A stretch of DNA of 64,000 bases from JAJKIP01 sp037200685 (GCA_037200685.1 JBBCIG010000002.1:1-64000), one strand, 5' to 3'; counted from the stretch's first letter, positions 46,101 through 53,856 are shown. Translations and numbers: made by a program. The notes: generated from the letters alone by a model not told the origin.

Positions 46101-47546
46101 TCATTAATTTGGAGCTTTGGAGATGGCGCCACTTCTACGCAGCAAAATCCGAGTCATTATTTTTCAGCCCACGGTATATACAGGGTAAAATTATTAATAA
46201 CAAGCCGTGGCGGTTGCCAGGATTCCGCCTTTGTAAATATTACGGTGAATGATACAACCGGTTCAACTATTACTTATACACCATTAGCCGGATGTAATCC
46301 TTTGCTTGTAAACCTTACCACTTCTACCAGCGCCATCATTGATTCTTATTTTTGGGATTTTGGTGACGGCACCACCATTACAAGTACTTCACCAACCATC
46401 AGCCATTTATATAACTCTTTCGGAGATTTTATTCCTAAAGTGATCATGCTTGATCCTTCAGGTTGTCTCATTCCATTAACCGGGTTAAATACTATTCAAA
46501 TACAAGGCTCCGTTCCCGACTTTGGTTTTTCTGATTCTTTATTATGTGATTCCGGGTATGTTGCTTTCAGCGATTCTACTACATTCAACGACCCGATTAC
46601 TAACTGGCAATGGAATTTTGGAGATGGCAATACTTCGATTTTACAAAACCCCGTACATTATTATAACACGCCGGGCATATTTGATGTAACACTCAGCACC
46701 ACCACGCAAAGCGGATGTCAGAATTCTATTACAATACCTGCGGCTGTAAAAGTTGTATTAAGACCATTGATTGATATCGCAGGTAATATATCCGTATGTA
46801 TATACGATTCACTACTACATTCAGGAATTTTCCTGCGACCGGATACTTCTGTTGTTACATGGCAATGGGTATTTCCAAATGGAAATACTTCCACTTTGCA
46901 AAATCCACCTTATCAAACTTATTCTGTCAGCGGAAGTTTTCCTATCATTGCGATGTCCATGAATAGCAGCGGATGCAGGGATACAACTACGCAACTTATC
47001 ACTGTTAATCCATTGCCGACTGTTACGATGCCGGGACAAATGACGATACAGGCAGGATTTCCTCAAATAATTCCTGCTGTTTATTCAGCAGGTGTTAATA
47101 GCTGGCTGTGGTCACCAGCTCCCGGGTTAAGTTGTACTGATTGTCCGCAACCTATTGCCGGGCCAAAATTCAACACGGATTATTTTGTTTATTTTATAAA
47201 TGCGAACGGATGCAAGAATCTTGACACTATTCAAATCACAGTTATATGCAAAGAAGGCAACTTATATATCCCGAACACTTTTTCACCGAATAACGATGGA
47301 AGCAACGACCGGTTTTACCCAAGAGGAAAGGGATTACATTCGGTAAAATCAATGCAAATCTATAATCGCTGGGGAGAGATTGTTTTTGAAAATAAAGGTT
47401 TCCAGGTAAATGATATACTGCAGGGATGGGACGGTACTTACAAAGGAAAGAAGCCTCAGGCTGACGTATATATTTATCAAATAGAAATTTATTGCGACAA
47501 TGGCGACCTGATAAAATTATCGGGTAATATTGCTTTAATTCTGTAA
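43146..47546 (+). CDS. giant PKD-repeat surface protein, T9SS type B
   Basis: 1466 residues. A TTG start is used (no ATG fits); the N-terminus RRRILTVLVLLSNAFAFG is a signal peptide. The body is an array of 15 PKD-like beta domains, each marked by W-x-F-G-D/N-G-x-S/T motifs (WSWDFGNGNTS, YLWDFGDGNTS, WQWNFGDGNTS and so on) at intervals of roughly 85-95 residues and usually starting with a Cys pair. The end (NTFSPNNDGSNDRFYPRG, QIYNRWGEIVFENKGF, GWDGTYKGKKPQADVYIYQI) is the T9SS type B gliding-motility sorting domain. Exported through the type IX system and anchored at the surface; probably adhesive. The PorP/SprF gene follows 2 bases later. Confidence 0.93.
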   Translation: MDEHKLKRLGSRFYNICLRRRILTVLVLLSNAFAFGQTPSANFTASPLAGCSPLIVNFQDLSTGSPTAWSWDFGNGNTSILQNPSTTYFVPGNYTVRLTVTNANGSNTLTRSQYITVYDLPVINFSASNQSGCFPLPVQFTDLSTGGAGNTNVSWQWDFGNGVTSTLQNPFITYTIAGNYSITLRVTNDKGCTKVISRPNFIVVTPGVTTGFNFNQPSVCASPADINFTNTSTGPPTLSYLWDFGDGNTSTVQNPLHTYLTNGTYTVTLVTRSSGGCQDTTRHPVSIGGFVTSFTNPATICAEQPASFTNTSVPVPTSALWVFGDGNTSTQINPSYAYTTPGTYTIRLYNTYTNCIDSTTGTITVHPLPAANFTAPVTARCEPPFTVNFQDISSGAVSWQWNFGDGNISTLQHPSHTYTNYGSYNVSLIVTNTNGCTDTIIQPNFIRVQRAVIAIPSLPIRGCIPFTISPVANITAIDAITSYSWDFGDGGTSNISNPTHTYNTQGTYTIKLLITTSTGCSDSLIIVNAVRAGTNPIPDFSASPIPVCAYQPVQFTDLSTSAATPPIDEWLWNFGDGSTSTLQNPQHIYTDTGYFTITLTATNNGCPATITKTNYIQVLPPIARFTFAIADCGNRALFQFTDQSIGPITTYDWDFGDGSPHSFAQNPLHSFPALGTYSVILTVTNGSCSHSITNQINIVDQAPNFTASSIPICRGNILTLTPSNFDPALTTSLLWDFGNGIQTTTAATAVNYLYPASGTYTIRLIATDVNGCRDTITRTNYIRVNGPLANFSATNTAGCTGLVTLFNDLSATDGVNNIVRWQWNFGDGNTQTFTSPPFQHTYNTAGTFSVKLVVTDASGCSDSLSIQDIVTATDPVPDFVSPDTLSCPNAIVTFINTSVATGFTSSWDFGDGNTSTITSPVHNYANTGNYTVKLFITDAYGCIDSVIKTNYIRISEPNAGFTVNDSISSCLPFEVQFTDTSSYYTSLIWSFGDGATSTQQNPSHYFSAHGIYRVKLLITSRGGCQDSAFVNITVNDTTGSTITYTPLAGCNPLLVNLTTSTSAIIDSYFWDFGDGTTITSTSPTISHLYNSFGDFIPKVIMLDPSGCLIPLTGLNTIQIQGSVPDFGFSDSLLCDSGYVAFSDSTTFNDPITNWQWNFGDGNTSILQNPVHYYNTPGIFDVTLSTTTQSGCQNSITIPAAVKVVLRPLIDIAGNISVCIYDSLLHSGIFLRPDTSVVTWQWVFPNGNTSTLQNPPYQTYSVSGSFPIIAMSMNSSGCRDTTTQLITVNPLPTVTMPGQMTIQAGFPQIIPAVYSAGVNSWLWSPAPGLSCTDCPQPIAGPKFNTDYFVYFINANGCKNLDTIQITVICKEGNLYIPNTFSPNNDGSNDRFYPRGKGLHSVKSMQIYNRWGEIVFENKGFQVNDILQGWDGTYKGKKPQADVYIYQIEIYCDNGDLIKLSGNIALIL

Positions 47547-47548
47547 CG

Positions 47549-48583
47549 ATGAAAATGAGAGGGCGGGCCATACATATTTTTTTATTAATGGTGATGGGTG
47601 GGTCGTCGTTCCGGTCATTCTCACAGGATATACATTTTTCCCAATTTTTTGAAGCACCACTCTTGCGCAATCCATCATTAGCCGGTATTTATAAAGGTGA
47701 TATTCGTGTGCAGGCTGTGTACCGCGATCAATGGAACAGTGTAACTAACGCTTATAAAACAGGATCGCTGAACGGAGAATATAAAATGCCGATAGGGAAG
47801 GCTGATGATTTTTTCACACTCGGTTTACAATTATTATATGATCGTGCCGGTACTATCGGGTGGACATCTGTTCATGTATTGCCCGCTATTAATTATCATA
47901 AATCATTGAGTGCTGATCGCAACAGGTATTTATCGCTAGGCTTCATGGGCGGTTTGGTGCAGCGAAGTTTTGATCGTTCCAAAATGACTACCGACACACA
48001 GTATCCAACAGGCGGTACTGGTCCCGATGGAGAAAACAATCTTGCCTCCGCTAAATACTCTTATCTCGATGGAAGCGTGGGCATGAGTTATAATTCCAGC
48101 ATTAATGACAATCCCGATAATAATTATTTTGTCGGTGTTGCGTATCATCATTTCAACAGACCGAATTATTCCTTTTACCGTGATCCCGCTATTGAATTAC
48201 ATCCGAAATGGGTTTTCTCCGGTGGAGTAAGATTTGTTGTAGGCGACTATGCGTATATGACTATACAAGCTGATCATTCCCGGCAGGGAGGTTTCAATGA
48301 GACAATCGGTGGCGCCATGTATGGTTTGAAAATAGGTGGTGATCCCGAACACCCTGCTTATACTCTTCATGCAGGCACTTACCTGCGATGGAACGATGCA
48401 TTGATCCCTGTTATCAAGTTAGATTATGTTCCTTTTTCCTTTGCCTTAAGTTATGATGTAAATATTTCCAAACTAAAACCATCAAGTTATGGTCGTGGTG
48501 GTTTTGAATTATCCTTGTCTTATATCGGTTTTCTTGATAGAAATAATTCCAGTGTGAACGCCGTTCGTTGCCCGAGATTTTAA
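47549..48583 (+). CDS. PorP/SprF-family outer membrane protein
   Basis: 344 residues. Signal peptide around RAIHIFLLMVMGGSSFRSFS, then the family opening QDIHFSQFFEAPLLRNPSLAG, RVQAVYRDQWNSVTNAYKTG and FTLGLQLLYDRAGTIGW. The whole protein is beta-strand-rich, a barrel of the PorP/SprF type that works with T9SS type B cargo. It starts two bases after the stop of the PKD-array gene, so the two are co-translated: typical for a cargo and its dedicated outer-membrane partner. Intact. Confidence 0.9.
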   Translation: MKMRGRAIHIFLLMVMGGSSFRSFSQDIHFSQFFEAPLLRNPSLAGIYKGDIRVQAVYRDQWNSVTNAYKTGSLNGEYKMPIGKADDFFTLGLQLLYDRAGTIGWTSVHVLPAINYHKSLSADRNRYLSLGFMGGLVQRSFDRSKMTTDTQYPTGGTGPDGENNLASAKYSYLDGSVGMSYNSSINDNPDNNYFVGVAYHHFNRPNYSFYRDPAIELHPKWVFSGGVRFVVGDYAYMTIQADHSRQGGFNETIGGAMYGLKIGGDPEHPAYTLHAGTYLRWNDALIPVIKLDYVPFSFALSYDVNISKLKPSSYGRGGFELSLSYIGFLDRNNSSVNAVRCPRF

Positions 48584-48658
48584 ATTCTTCTATAAAGAAA
48601 TTACTTGTATTTATTCGAGCCGGGTGCCATTAACTTGGTATTTTTATAAAAATAATTT

Positions 48659-49129
48659 ATGAAAATACAATTGGAGCAGCACGCACCGGACTTTACATTA
48701 TATGACTCCACTAAGAATAAAGTAATCTTATCAGAATTAAAAGGCAATAACGTTTTGTTGCTTTTCTTCCCCTTTGCATTCACCAGCACCTGTACTAAAG
48801 AACTTTGTTCCATCCGTGATAACATCGGTTTGTACGATAAAGCTGATGCAAAAGTCTTCGGCATTTCAGTAGATTCATTATATGCGCTGGCAAAATTTAA
48901 GGAAGAACAACACCTGAATTTTTCTTTGCTGAGTGATTTCAATAAGGATGCCTCTACCGCTTATGGCTCTTTGTATGAAACATGGAATTATAATATGAAA
49001 GGCGTTTCCAAACGCTCCGCTTTTGTGATTGATAAAAAAGGAATTATAAAATATGTGGAAGTTTTGGAAGAGGCTGGCAAGGTTCCCGACTTCGACAGCA
49101 TTAACAAAACACTTTCTTCATTGGATTAA
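48659..49129 (+). CDS. peroxiredoxin, AhpC/TSA family
   Basis: 156 residues. Reduces peroxides with a cysteine thiol. The catalytic motif is FPFAFTSTCTKELCSIRDN: the peroxidatic Cys in TSTC and a second Cys five residues later, the arrangement of the BCP/AhpE type. Other landmarks: APDFTLYDSTKNKVILSELK, VFGISVDSLYALAKFKEE, FSLLSDFNKDASTAYG, and KRSAFVIDKKGIIKYVEV. Cytoplasmic (no signal peptide). Monocistronic. Confidence 0.9.
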   Translation: MKIQLEQHAPDFTLYDSTKNKVILSELKGNNVLLLFFPFAFTSTCTKELCSIRDNIGLYDKADAKVFGISVDSLYALAKFKEEQHLNFSLLSDFNKDASTAYGSLYETWNYNMKGVSKRSAFVIDKKGIIKYVEVLEEAGKVPDFDSINKTLSSLD

Positions 49130-49247
49130 ACTGCTGTTAAAAAATTCTGTCCCATAGACTTAAGTGATTGATAGAGAATTTTTCTCATTTATCGTAAAAC
49201 TACGTTGCACATGCAGAAAAATGGTTCTATTATTGCCATAATAAATG

Positions 49248-49255
49248 TAAATTTG
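49248..49255 (+). promoter_or_regulatory. -7 element before small T9SS protein
   Basis: TAAATTTG fits TAnnTTTG but ends only 5 bases before the TTG start codon. Confidence 0.35.
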
Positions 49256-49260
49256 GTTCG

Positions 49261-49596
49261 TTGAAGAAAACTTTACTTATAACTTTTATCGCCCTGTTCA
49301 CTTCTGTTTGTTTACAGGCACAGGATTCCCGGCCCTCACAGGCTGGAGTACTTGCTTTAAAGTTATACCCCAACCCCGCCACTTCTTACATTACATTTGA
49401 TCTGCAAAAAGGTTACGAAAAAGGTTTGACGATTACTGTCTTCAGTTTTTTAGGGAAGAAGATGATTGAAACACCAAACATTACTGAAAAGACCACCTTG
49501 CAATTAAATGAATTCAACCGCGGCGTTTACATCTATCATGTAACAGATCAAAGCGGAAAGGTGATCGACACCGGCAAATTCCAGGTTTCCCGTTAA
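49261..49596 (+). CDS. orphan T9SS type A sorting-domain protein
   Basis: 111 residues. TTG start followed by the signal peptide KKTLLITFIALFTSVCLQAQ. Nearly the whole mature protein is a T9SS type A C-terminal sorting domain: LALKLYPNPATSYITFDLQK, LTITVFSFLGKKMIETP, TTLQLNEFNRGVYIYHVTDQ, VIDTGKFQVSR. There is no room for a cargo domain (about 10 residues between the signal and the sorting domain). So it is either a tiny secreted or processed peptide, or the remnant of a larger protein. The TTG start and the nearby -7 element are odd but fit the frame. Confidence 0.75.
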   Translation: MKKTLLITFIALFTSVCLQAQDSRPSQAGVLALKLYPNPATSYITFDLQKGYEKGLTITVFSFLGKKMIETPNITEKTTLQLNEFNRGVYIYHVTDQSGKVIDTGKFQVSR

Positions 49597-49609
49597 TTTA
49601 TTTATCTCT

Positions 49610-50782
49610 TTAGATTACCTGCGCTATTAAGAATTTCAGGTAGTGAGTATTTTCCATACCCGGTATAATGGGGTGATCCGCTGATTGTGTTTGAAACGTT
49701 ACCTGCCTTAATTTTCTTCTCGCATCTTTCGCCGCCATTTCAATGATCCGTAAAAACAATTCGGCATTTACCAAATTCGTACAGGATGACGTGACTAAAA
49801 ATCCGCCTGGACTTAGCAGCTTCATTCCACGCAGGTTAATTTCTTTATAACCAGCTATAGCCTTTTCAATGGTTTCCCTGCTTTTAGTAAATGCTGGCGG
49901 ATCCAGCATCACGACATCATATTGCCTTCCATCTTTTGTCCATTGTTTCAATACATCAAATGCATTGGCTGTTTCAAAACGACAGATATGCTGCAGGTTA
50001 TTGAGCTCTGTGTTTTTCCCAGCTTGTTGCACCGCATTTTCGGAAATGTCCAACCCGAGAACTGACTTAGCCCCATAATGCGCAGCATGAATTTCAAATG
50101 TGCCGGTATAAGTAAATGCGCCTAATACATCAGCTCCTTTTACAATATGCCGGATAGCTTTTCGATTATCCTGCTGATCTAAAAAATAACCGGTCTTCTG
50201 CCCGTTCTCAATATCAACATAAAACTTCAACCCGTTTTCGTTGATGATAATTTTTGTATCGAACGGATCTGAAAGAAATCCTTTGTGCAAAGGCAATCCC
50301 TCCAGTTCTCTAACCGGCACATCATTTCTTTCATAAATGCCTTTGGGCTGAAATATTTCATTCAGCGCTTTTACAATGGCCGGCTTCCAAACATCAATGC
50401 CCAACGCCAATGTTTGAATAACGAAATAATCATTGAACTTATCTATAATTAATTGCGGCAAGGAATCGGCTTCGCCAAATACGAGCCTGCAATTTTCACC
50501 GTACCCGATTTTTTTACGGTACTCCCAGCATTCTTTTATTTTTCTTAAAAAAAATTGCTCGTTGATTTCATCATTTTTATCCCGGGTAAGCAACCGCACC
50601 AGTATCTGCGACTTTGGATTGATATATCCTTTGCCGATAAATTTTTTATCATGCGAAAATACTTCCACTATTTCGCCGCCCTGCATATTGTCTTCCACCA
50701 GGTCTACCTCGTTATTAAATATCCAGGGATGGCCGTTAGCGACACGGGGAGTTATTTTGCGCTTCAAATAAACTTTGCTCAT
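49610..50782 (-). CDS. RlmI-like 23S rRNA methyltransferase
   Basis: 390 residues from ATG 50782 (MSKVYLKRKITPRVANGHPW), preferred to an upstream ATG because the PUA-type N-terminus begins here. Class I SAM methyltransferase of the RlmI/RlmK group (m5C of 23S rRNA). Motifs: GHPWIFNNEVDLVE, FLDQQDNRKAIRHIV, VLGAFTYTGTFEIHAAHYGA (SAM site; Cys of the usual CFSYTG is Ala), VVMLDPPAFTKSRE and FLVTSSCTNLVNAELF. The catalytic Cys of the SCS-like motif is present. Divergent from grpE. Confidence 0.87.
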   Translation of the reverse strand: MSKVYLKRKITPRVANGHPWIFNNEVDLVEDNMQGGEIVEVFSHDKKFIGKGYINPKSQILVRLLTRDKNDEINEQFFLRKIKECWEYRKKIGYGENCRLVFGEADSLPQLIIDKFNDYFVIQTLALGIDVWKPAIVKALNEIFQPKGIYERNDVPVRELEGLPLHKGFLSDPFDTKIIINENGLKFYVDIENGQKTGYFLDQQDNRKAIRHIVKGADVLGAFTYTGTFEIHAAHYGAKSVLGLDISENAVQQAGKNTELNNLQHICRFETANAFDVLKQWTKDGRQYDVVMLDPPAFTKSRETIEKAIAGYKEINLRGMKLLSPGGFLVTSSCTNLVNAELFLRIIEMAAKDARRKLRQVTFQTQSADHPIIPGMENTHYLKFLIAQVI

Positions 50783-50876
50783 AAAGGGCGCAAGGTACGA
50801 TCTGTGGAAGAAAGGTGAGTGAACAAGAAGCAATGGGCAATAAGCAATTGGCAATAGACTATGAATAACCGACAAT

Positions 50877-50910
50877 AACTTTTGGAGGATTTGAAATCCT
50901 CCAAAAGTTT
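50877..50910. repeat. palindrome, family P2
   Basis: 13-bp perfect stem TTTTGGAGGATTT / AAATCCTCCAAAA (plus three outer pairs and one bulged T) around a single G. Sister of the element at 23663-23695. Confidence 0.83.
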
Positions 50911-50924
50911 AAGAGGCTCTTCGC

Positions 50925-51035
50925 AAATGCTGATTAGTGGACAGAAAGATAAAGAGTGCCCTTCGACTTTGCTCAGGATAAACTCGCAACGAAGCTGATC
51001 CTTCGACTTCGCTCAGAACCGCAATGCAGCCGGGT
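50925..51035 (+). repeat. dispersed repeat R1, copy 10 (two inserts)
   Basis: GCTGATTAGTGGACAGAAAG, then GAGTG is followed by CCTTCGACTTTGCTCAGG and ATAAACT, then CGCAACGAAGCTGAT. A second CCTTCGACTTCGCTCAG follows, before GCAATGCAGCCGGG. Confidence 0.85.
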
Positions 51036-51102
51036 TCATAATCTTCCATTCTCCGTGGCAGTTGCGGCTGTTTAAGTAGGTCAATTTGTCCCAAATACGC
51101 CG

Positions 51103-51132
51103 TTGGCAATATTCTTGACAACCTTACCTTTG
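51103..51132 (+). promoter_or_regulatory. grpE-dnaJ promoter
   Basis: TTG (51103-51105), 19 bases, TACCTTTG (51125-51132). It matches the Bacteroidota consensus, 17 bases before the grpE ATG. The TTGACA at 51114 is in the spacer and is not used in this model. Confidence 0.7.
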
Positions 51133-51149
51133 CACTCAATTTGTAAAAA

Positions 51150-51722
51150 ATGGCAGAAAAAGACGTACAAGAACAAGTGAATGAAATGCCTGACAATCAA
51201 GCAGGCTTTGGTATTAATTCGGATGAAAACCTCAGCGGCAGCTCGCATTTGAATGAGCCAGTGGGAGAAGATTCCGAACTGGAAAAATTGAAGGCGGAAC
51301 TGGAAGAGGCAAAAGATAAATTGCTGCGGAAGGCAGCGGAATTTGATAATTTCAAAAGAAGAAACGCCAAAGAAAGGCTGGAGCTGATGCAAACAGCCGG
51401 CCGCGAAGTAATTACCGAAATGCTGGATGTGCTGGATGATTGCGACCGTGCACAAAAACAGTTGGATGCAAGTACAGATGTCGCCGCTGTAAAAGAAGGC
51501 GTGATGCTGGTTTTTAATAAATTGCGCAATACGCTACAGTCAAAAGGACTGAAAGCGATGGAAACAAAAAGTAAAGAATTTAATCCTGATCTTCACGAAG
51601 CGATCACAGAAATTCCCGCCCCCACCGATGAATTGAAAGGCAAAGTGATGGATGAAATCACGAAGGGATATTATTTAAACGATAAGCTGATACGCCACGC
51701 AAAAGTTGTTGTAGGGAAATAA
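51150..51722 (+). CDS. grpE: nucleotide exchange factor GrpE
   Basis: 190 residues. Releases ADP from DnaK. Disordered acidic N-terminus (residues 1-45), long coiled coil (SELEKLKAELEEAKDKLLRK), then the family core AAEFDNFKRRNAKERLELMQ, VLDDCDRAQKQLD, KLRNTLQSKGLKAME, FNPDLHEAITEIPA and GYYLNDKLIRHAKVVVGK. dnaJ follows after 6 bases, so they form one transcript from a consensus promoter. dnaK is not in the window. Confidence 0.95.
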   Translation: MAEKDVQEQVNEMPDNQAGFGINSDENLSGSSHLNEPVGEDSELEKLKAELEEAKDKLLRKAAEFDNFKRRNAKERLELMQTAGREVITEMLDVLDDCDRAQKQLDASTDVAAVKEGVMLVFNKLRNTLQSKGLKAMETKSKEFNPDLHEAITEIPAPTDELKGKVMDEITKGYYLNDKLIRHAKVVVGK

Positions 51723-51728
51723 GCTACC

Positions 51729-52901
51729 ATGTCAAAAAGAGATTATTACGAAATACTGGGTGTTGCAAAAAACGCATCTTCGGATGAGATTAAAAAAGCT
51801 TACCGCAAGGTGGCGATGCAATTTCACCCCGACAGGAACCCCGGCGATAAAGCCGCTGAAGAAAAATTTAAAGAAGCTGCTGAAGCATATGAAATATTAA
51901 GCGATGCGGATAAGAAAGCGCAGTACGACCGGTATGGCCATGCAGGCTTAAGTGGCCAGGGCCGCGGAGGACATGGCGGTGGCACCGGCGGCATGAACAT
52001 GGATGATATCTTCAGCCAGTTTGGTGATGTTTTCGGTGATGATCTTTTTGGAAATTTCTTTGGTGGTGGTGGTCAGCGTGGCGGCGGTGGTCGCGGACGG
52101 AGCCGTGGTGTAAGAGGAAGTAACCTTCGTGTAAAATTGAAACTGACATTTGAAGAGATTGCAAAAGGTGTTACAAAAAATATTAAGGTTAAAAAATATG
52201 TTGTCTGCAATACCTGCAGCGGCAGCGGCGCTAAAGACAAAGGGAGCGTACAAACTTGCCAGACTTGCGGTGGCAGCGGCCAGGTGAGAAAAGTGCAGAA
52301 CACTTTTCTTGGGCAAATGCAAACGGTGACCACTTGCCCGACATGTAACGGGGAAGGAAGTACCGTTACCGCTAAATGCGGCACCTGCAAAGGCGAAGGA
52401 AGGGTGTTTGCGGAAGAAACCGTAAGCATTGATATACCAGCAGGTGTGCAGGAAGGAATGCAGTTGAGTGTAAATGGTAAAGGAAATGCAGGTGAAAGAG
52501 GCGGAAGCCCGGGCGATCTTATTATTTTAATTGAAGAAGAACCGCATAAGGATTTACACCGTGATGGATTGAATGTAGCGTATGATCTTTATATATCATT
52601 TACTGATGCTTCATTTGGTACACAGGTAGAAGTGCCGACCATTGATGGAAGGGCGAAGATTAAAATACCGGCAGGTACACAAAGTGGCAAAATATTCCGG
52701 TTGAAAGGAAAGGGTTTTCCCGCCGTCAATTCTTACCAGAAAGGCGATCAGTTGATACATATAAATGTTTGGACGCCGCAAAATCTCAGCACTGAAGAAA
52801 AAGCGATGCTGGAAAAATTGGGGAGTTCGCAAAACTTTAAACCCCATCCTGACAAGAACGAAAAAGGGTTTTTTGATAAAATAAGGGAGATGTTTTCGTA
52901 A
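51729..52901 (+). CDS. dnaJ: chaperone DnaJ
   Basis: 390 residues. J domain residues 1-70 with HPD in AMQFHPDRNPGD; Gly/Phe-rich linker (GGHGGGTGGMN to RGRSRG, ~75-130); zinc domain with four CxxCxGxG-type repeats (CNTCSGSG, CQTCGGSG, CPTCNGEG, CGTCKGEG, ~155-220); C-terminal peptide-binding domains (IPAGVQEGMQLSVNGKGNAG). Delivers substrates to DnaK. Second gene of the grpE-dnaJ unit. Confidence 0.96.
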   Translation: MSKRDYYEILGVAKNASSDEIKKAYRKVAMQFHPDRNPGDKAAEEKFKEAAEAYEILSDADKKAQYDRYGHAGLSGQGRGGHGGGTGGMNMDDIFSQFGDVFGDDLFGNFFGGGGQRGGGGRGRSRGVRGSNLRVKLKLTFEEIAKGVTKNIKVKKYVVCNTCSGSGAKDKGSVQTCQTCGGSGQVRKVQNTFLGQMQTVTTCPTCNGEGSTVTAKCGTCKGEGRVFAEETVSIDIPAGVQEGMQLSVNGKGNAGERGGSPGDLIILIEEEPHKDLHRDGLNVAYDLYISFTDASFGTQVEVPTIDGRAKIKIPAGTQSGKIFRLKGKGFPAVNSYQKGDQLIHINVWTPQNLSTEEKAMLEKLGSSQNFKPHPDKNEKGFFDKIREMFS

Positions 52902-53014
52902 GAACAAATTGTCATTACTGATGTAAAATCTAAATGACAATTCGCCTTTTACTACTACGACAAATTATTCGACGAAGAACTTTTCCCTATTATTCATGTT
53001 ATCCTGTCACACAT

Positions 53015-53045
53015 TTTGTGGTTTTGGCAATTGGACGGATATTTG
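53015..53045 (+). promoter_or_regulatory. promoter of first clpP gene
   Basis: TTTG (53015-53018), 19 bases, GATATTTG (53038-53045), seven of eight positions of TAnnTTTG. It gives a leader of about 110 bases that contains the palindrome GCCTGCCGGCAGGC (53122-53135). Confidence 0.6.
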
Positions 53046-53121
53046 TTGCGTTCAAACGTTTAAAGCTCAGGACTGTAAGGGTTAGTTCACAAAGAACTAG
53101 CCGCCTTTAACTTTAAACACC

Positions 53122-53135
53122 GCCTGCCGGCAGGC
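53122..53135. repeat. palindrome GCCTGCCGGCAGGC in clpP leader
   Basis: Perfect 14-base palindrome in the leader of the first clpP gene. Similar to the insert in recN. It could fold in the mRNA. Confidence 0.75.
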
Positions 53136-53160
53136 AGGTTTCAACTTTAAACTTCTAATA

Positions 53161-53856
53161 ATGAGTTTTAATTCAGAATTTGAAAAATATGCGGTGAAGC
53201 ATCGTGGCATTTCCAGTAACACATTGCATAGTTACGCCTCGCACATGGTAACAGGCCTTACGCCCAATATCATTGAAGAACGTCCGATGAATGTAGCCGT
53301 GATGGATGTGTACAGCCGTTTGATGATGGACCGTATCATCTTTCTTGGTTACCCCATCAACGATGAAGTGGCGAATATCGTAACGGCGCAATTGCTGTTC
53401 CTCGATTCTACCGATAGAACAAGGGATATTAATATGTATATCAACAGCCCGGGCGGCAGTGTGTATTCCGGACTCGGTGTGTATGATACCATGCAATACG
53501 TTACCCCTGATGTGGCGACAATATGTATAGGTATGGCGGCTTCTATGGCATGCGTACTTTTAGGCGCCGGCACAAAAGGAAAAAGAGCGGCATTGAAACA
53601 TGCCCGTATCATGATGCACCAACCAAGTGGCGCTATCGGCGGACAGGCAAGCGACATTGAAATCACCGTAAATGAAATACGGAAATTGAAAAAAGAACTG
53701 TATGACATTGTAAATAATCATACGGGGAAAGATATAGAACAGATTGAAAAAGATTTTGACCGTGATAAATGGATGACGGCGCCTGAAGCAAAAGAATATG
53801 GATTGGTAGACGAAGTGCTGCTCGTGAACAGTCGTAAGCAGAAGAAGGAACAATAA
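53161..53856 (+). CDS. clpP: ATP-dependent Clp protease subunit ClpP (first copy)
   Basis: 231 residues. Serine protease subunit working with ClpX. Catalytic Ser in GMAASMAC, His in HARIMMHQPSG, acid in DFDRDKWM. Family landmarks: DRIIFLGYPINDEVANIV, NMYINSPGGSVYSGLGVYDTMQ. Preceded by its own promoter and followed after 216 bases by a second ClpP gene and clpX. The two ClpP proteins differ clearly and may form mixed rings. No propeptide is evident. Confidence 0.95.
   Translation: MSFNSEFEKYAVKHRGISSNTLHSYASHMVTGLTPNIIEERPMNVAVMDVYSRLMMDRIIFLGYPINDEVANIVTAQLLFLDSTDRTRDINMYINSPGGSVYSGLGVYDTMQYVTPDVATICIGMAASMACVLLGAGTKGKRAALKHARIMMHQPSGAIGGQASDIEITVNEIRKLKKELYDIVNNHTGKDIEQIEKDFDRDKWMTAPEAKEYGLVDEVLLVNSRKQKKEQ

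Larger units (their letters stand above)
50783..51149. other. divergent intergenic region, repeat-rich
   Basis: 367 bases between the rRNA methyltransferase and grpE. It contains a GCAAT-family stretch (50827-50862), palindrome P2 (50877-50910), R1 copy 10 with two inserts, and the grpE promoter. No coding sequence. Confidence 0.7.

Noticed and set aside
51114..51119. TTGACA as a sigma-70 style -35 box before grpE
   Set aside because: No TATAAT at proper distance, and it lies in the spacer of a better phylum-specific promoter.
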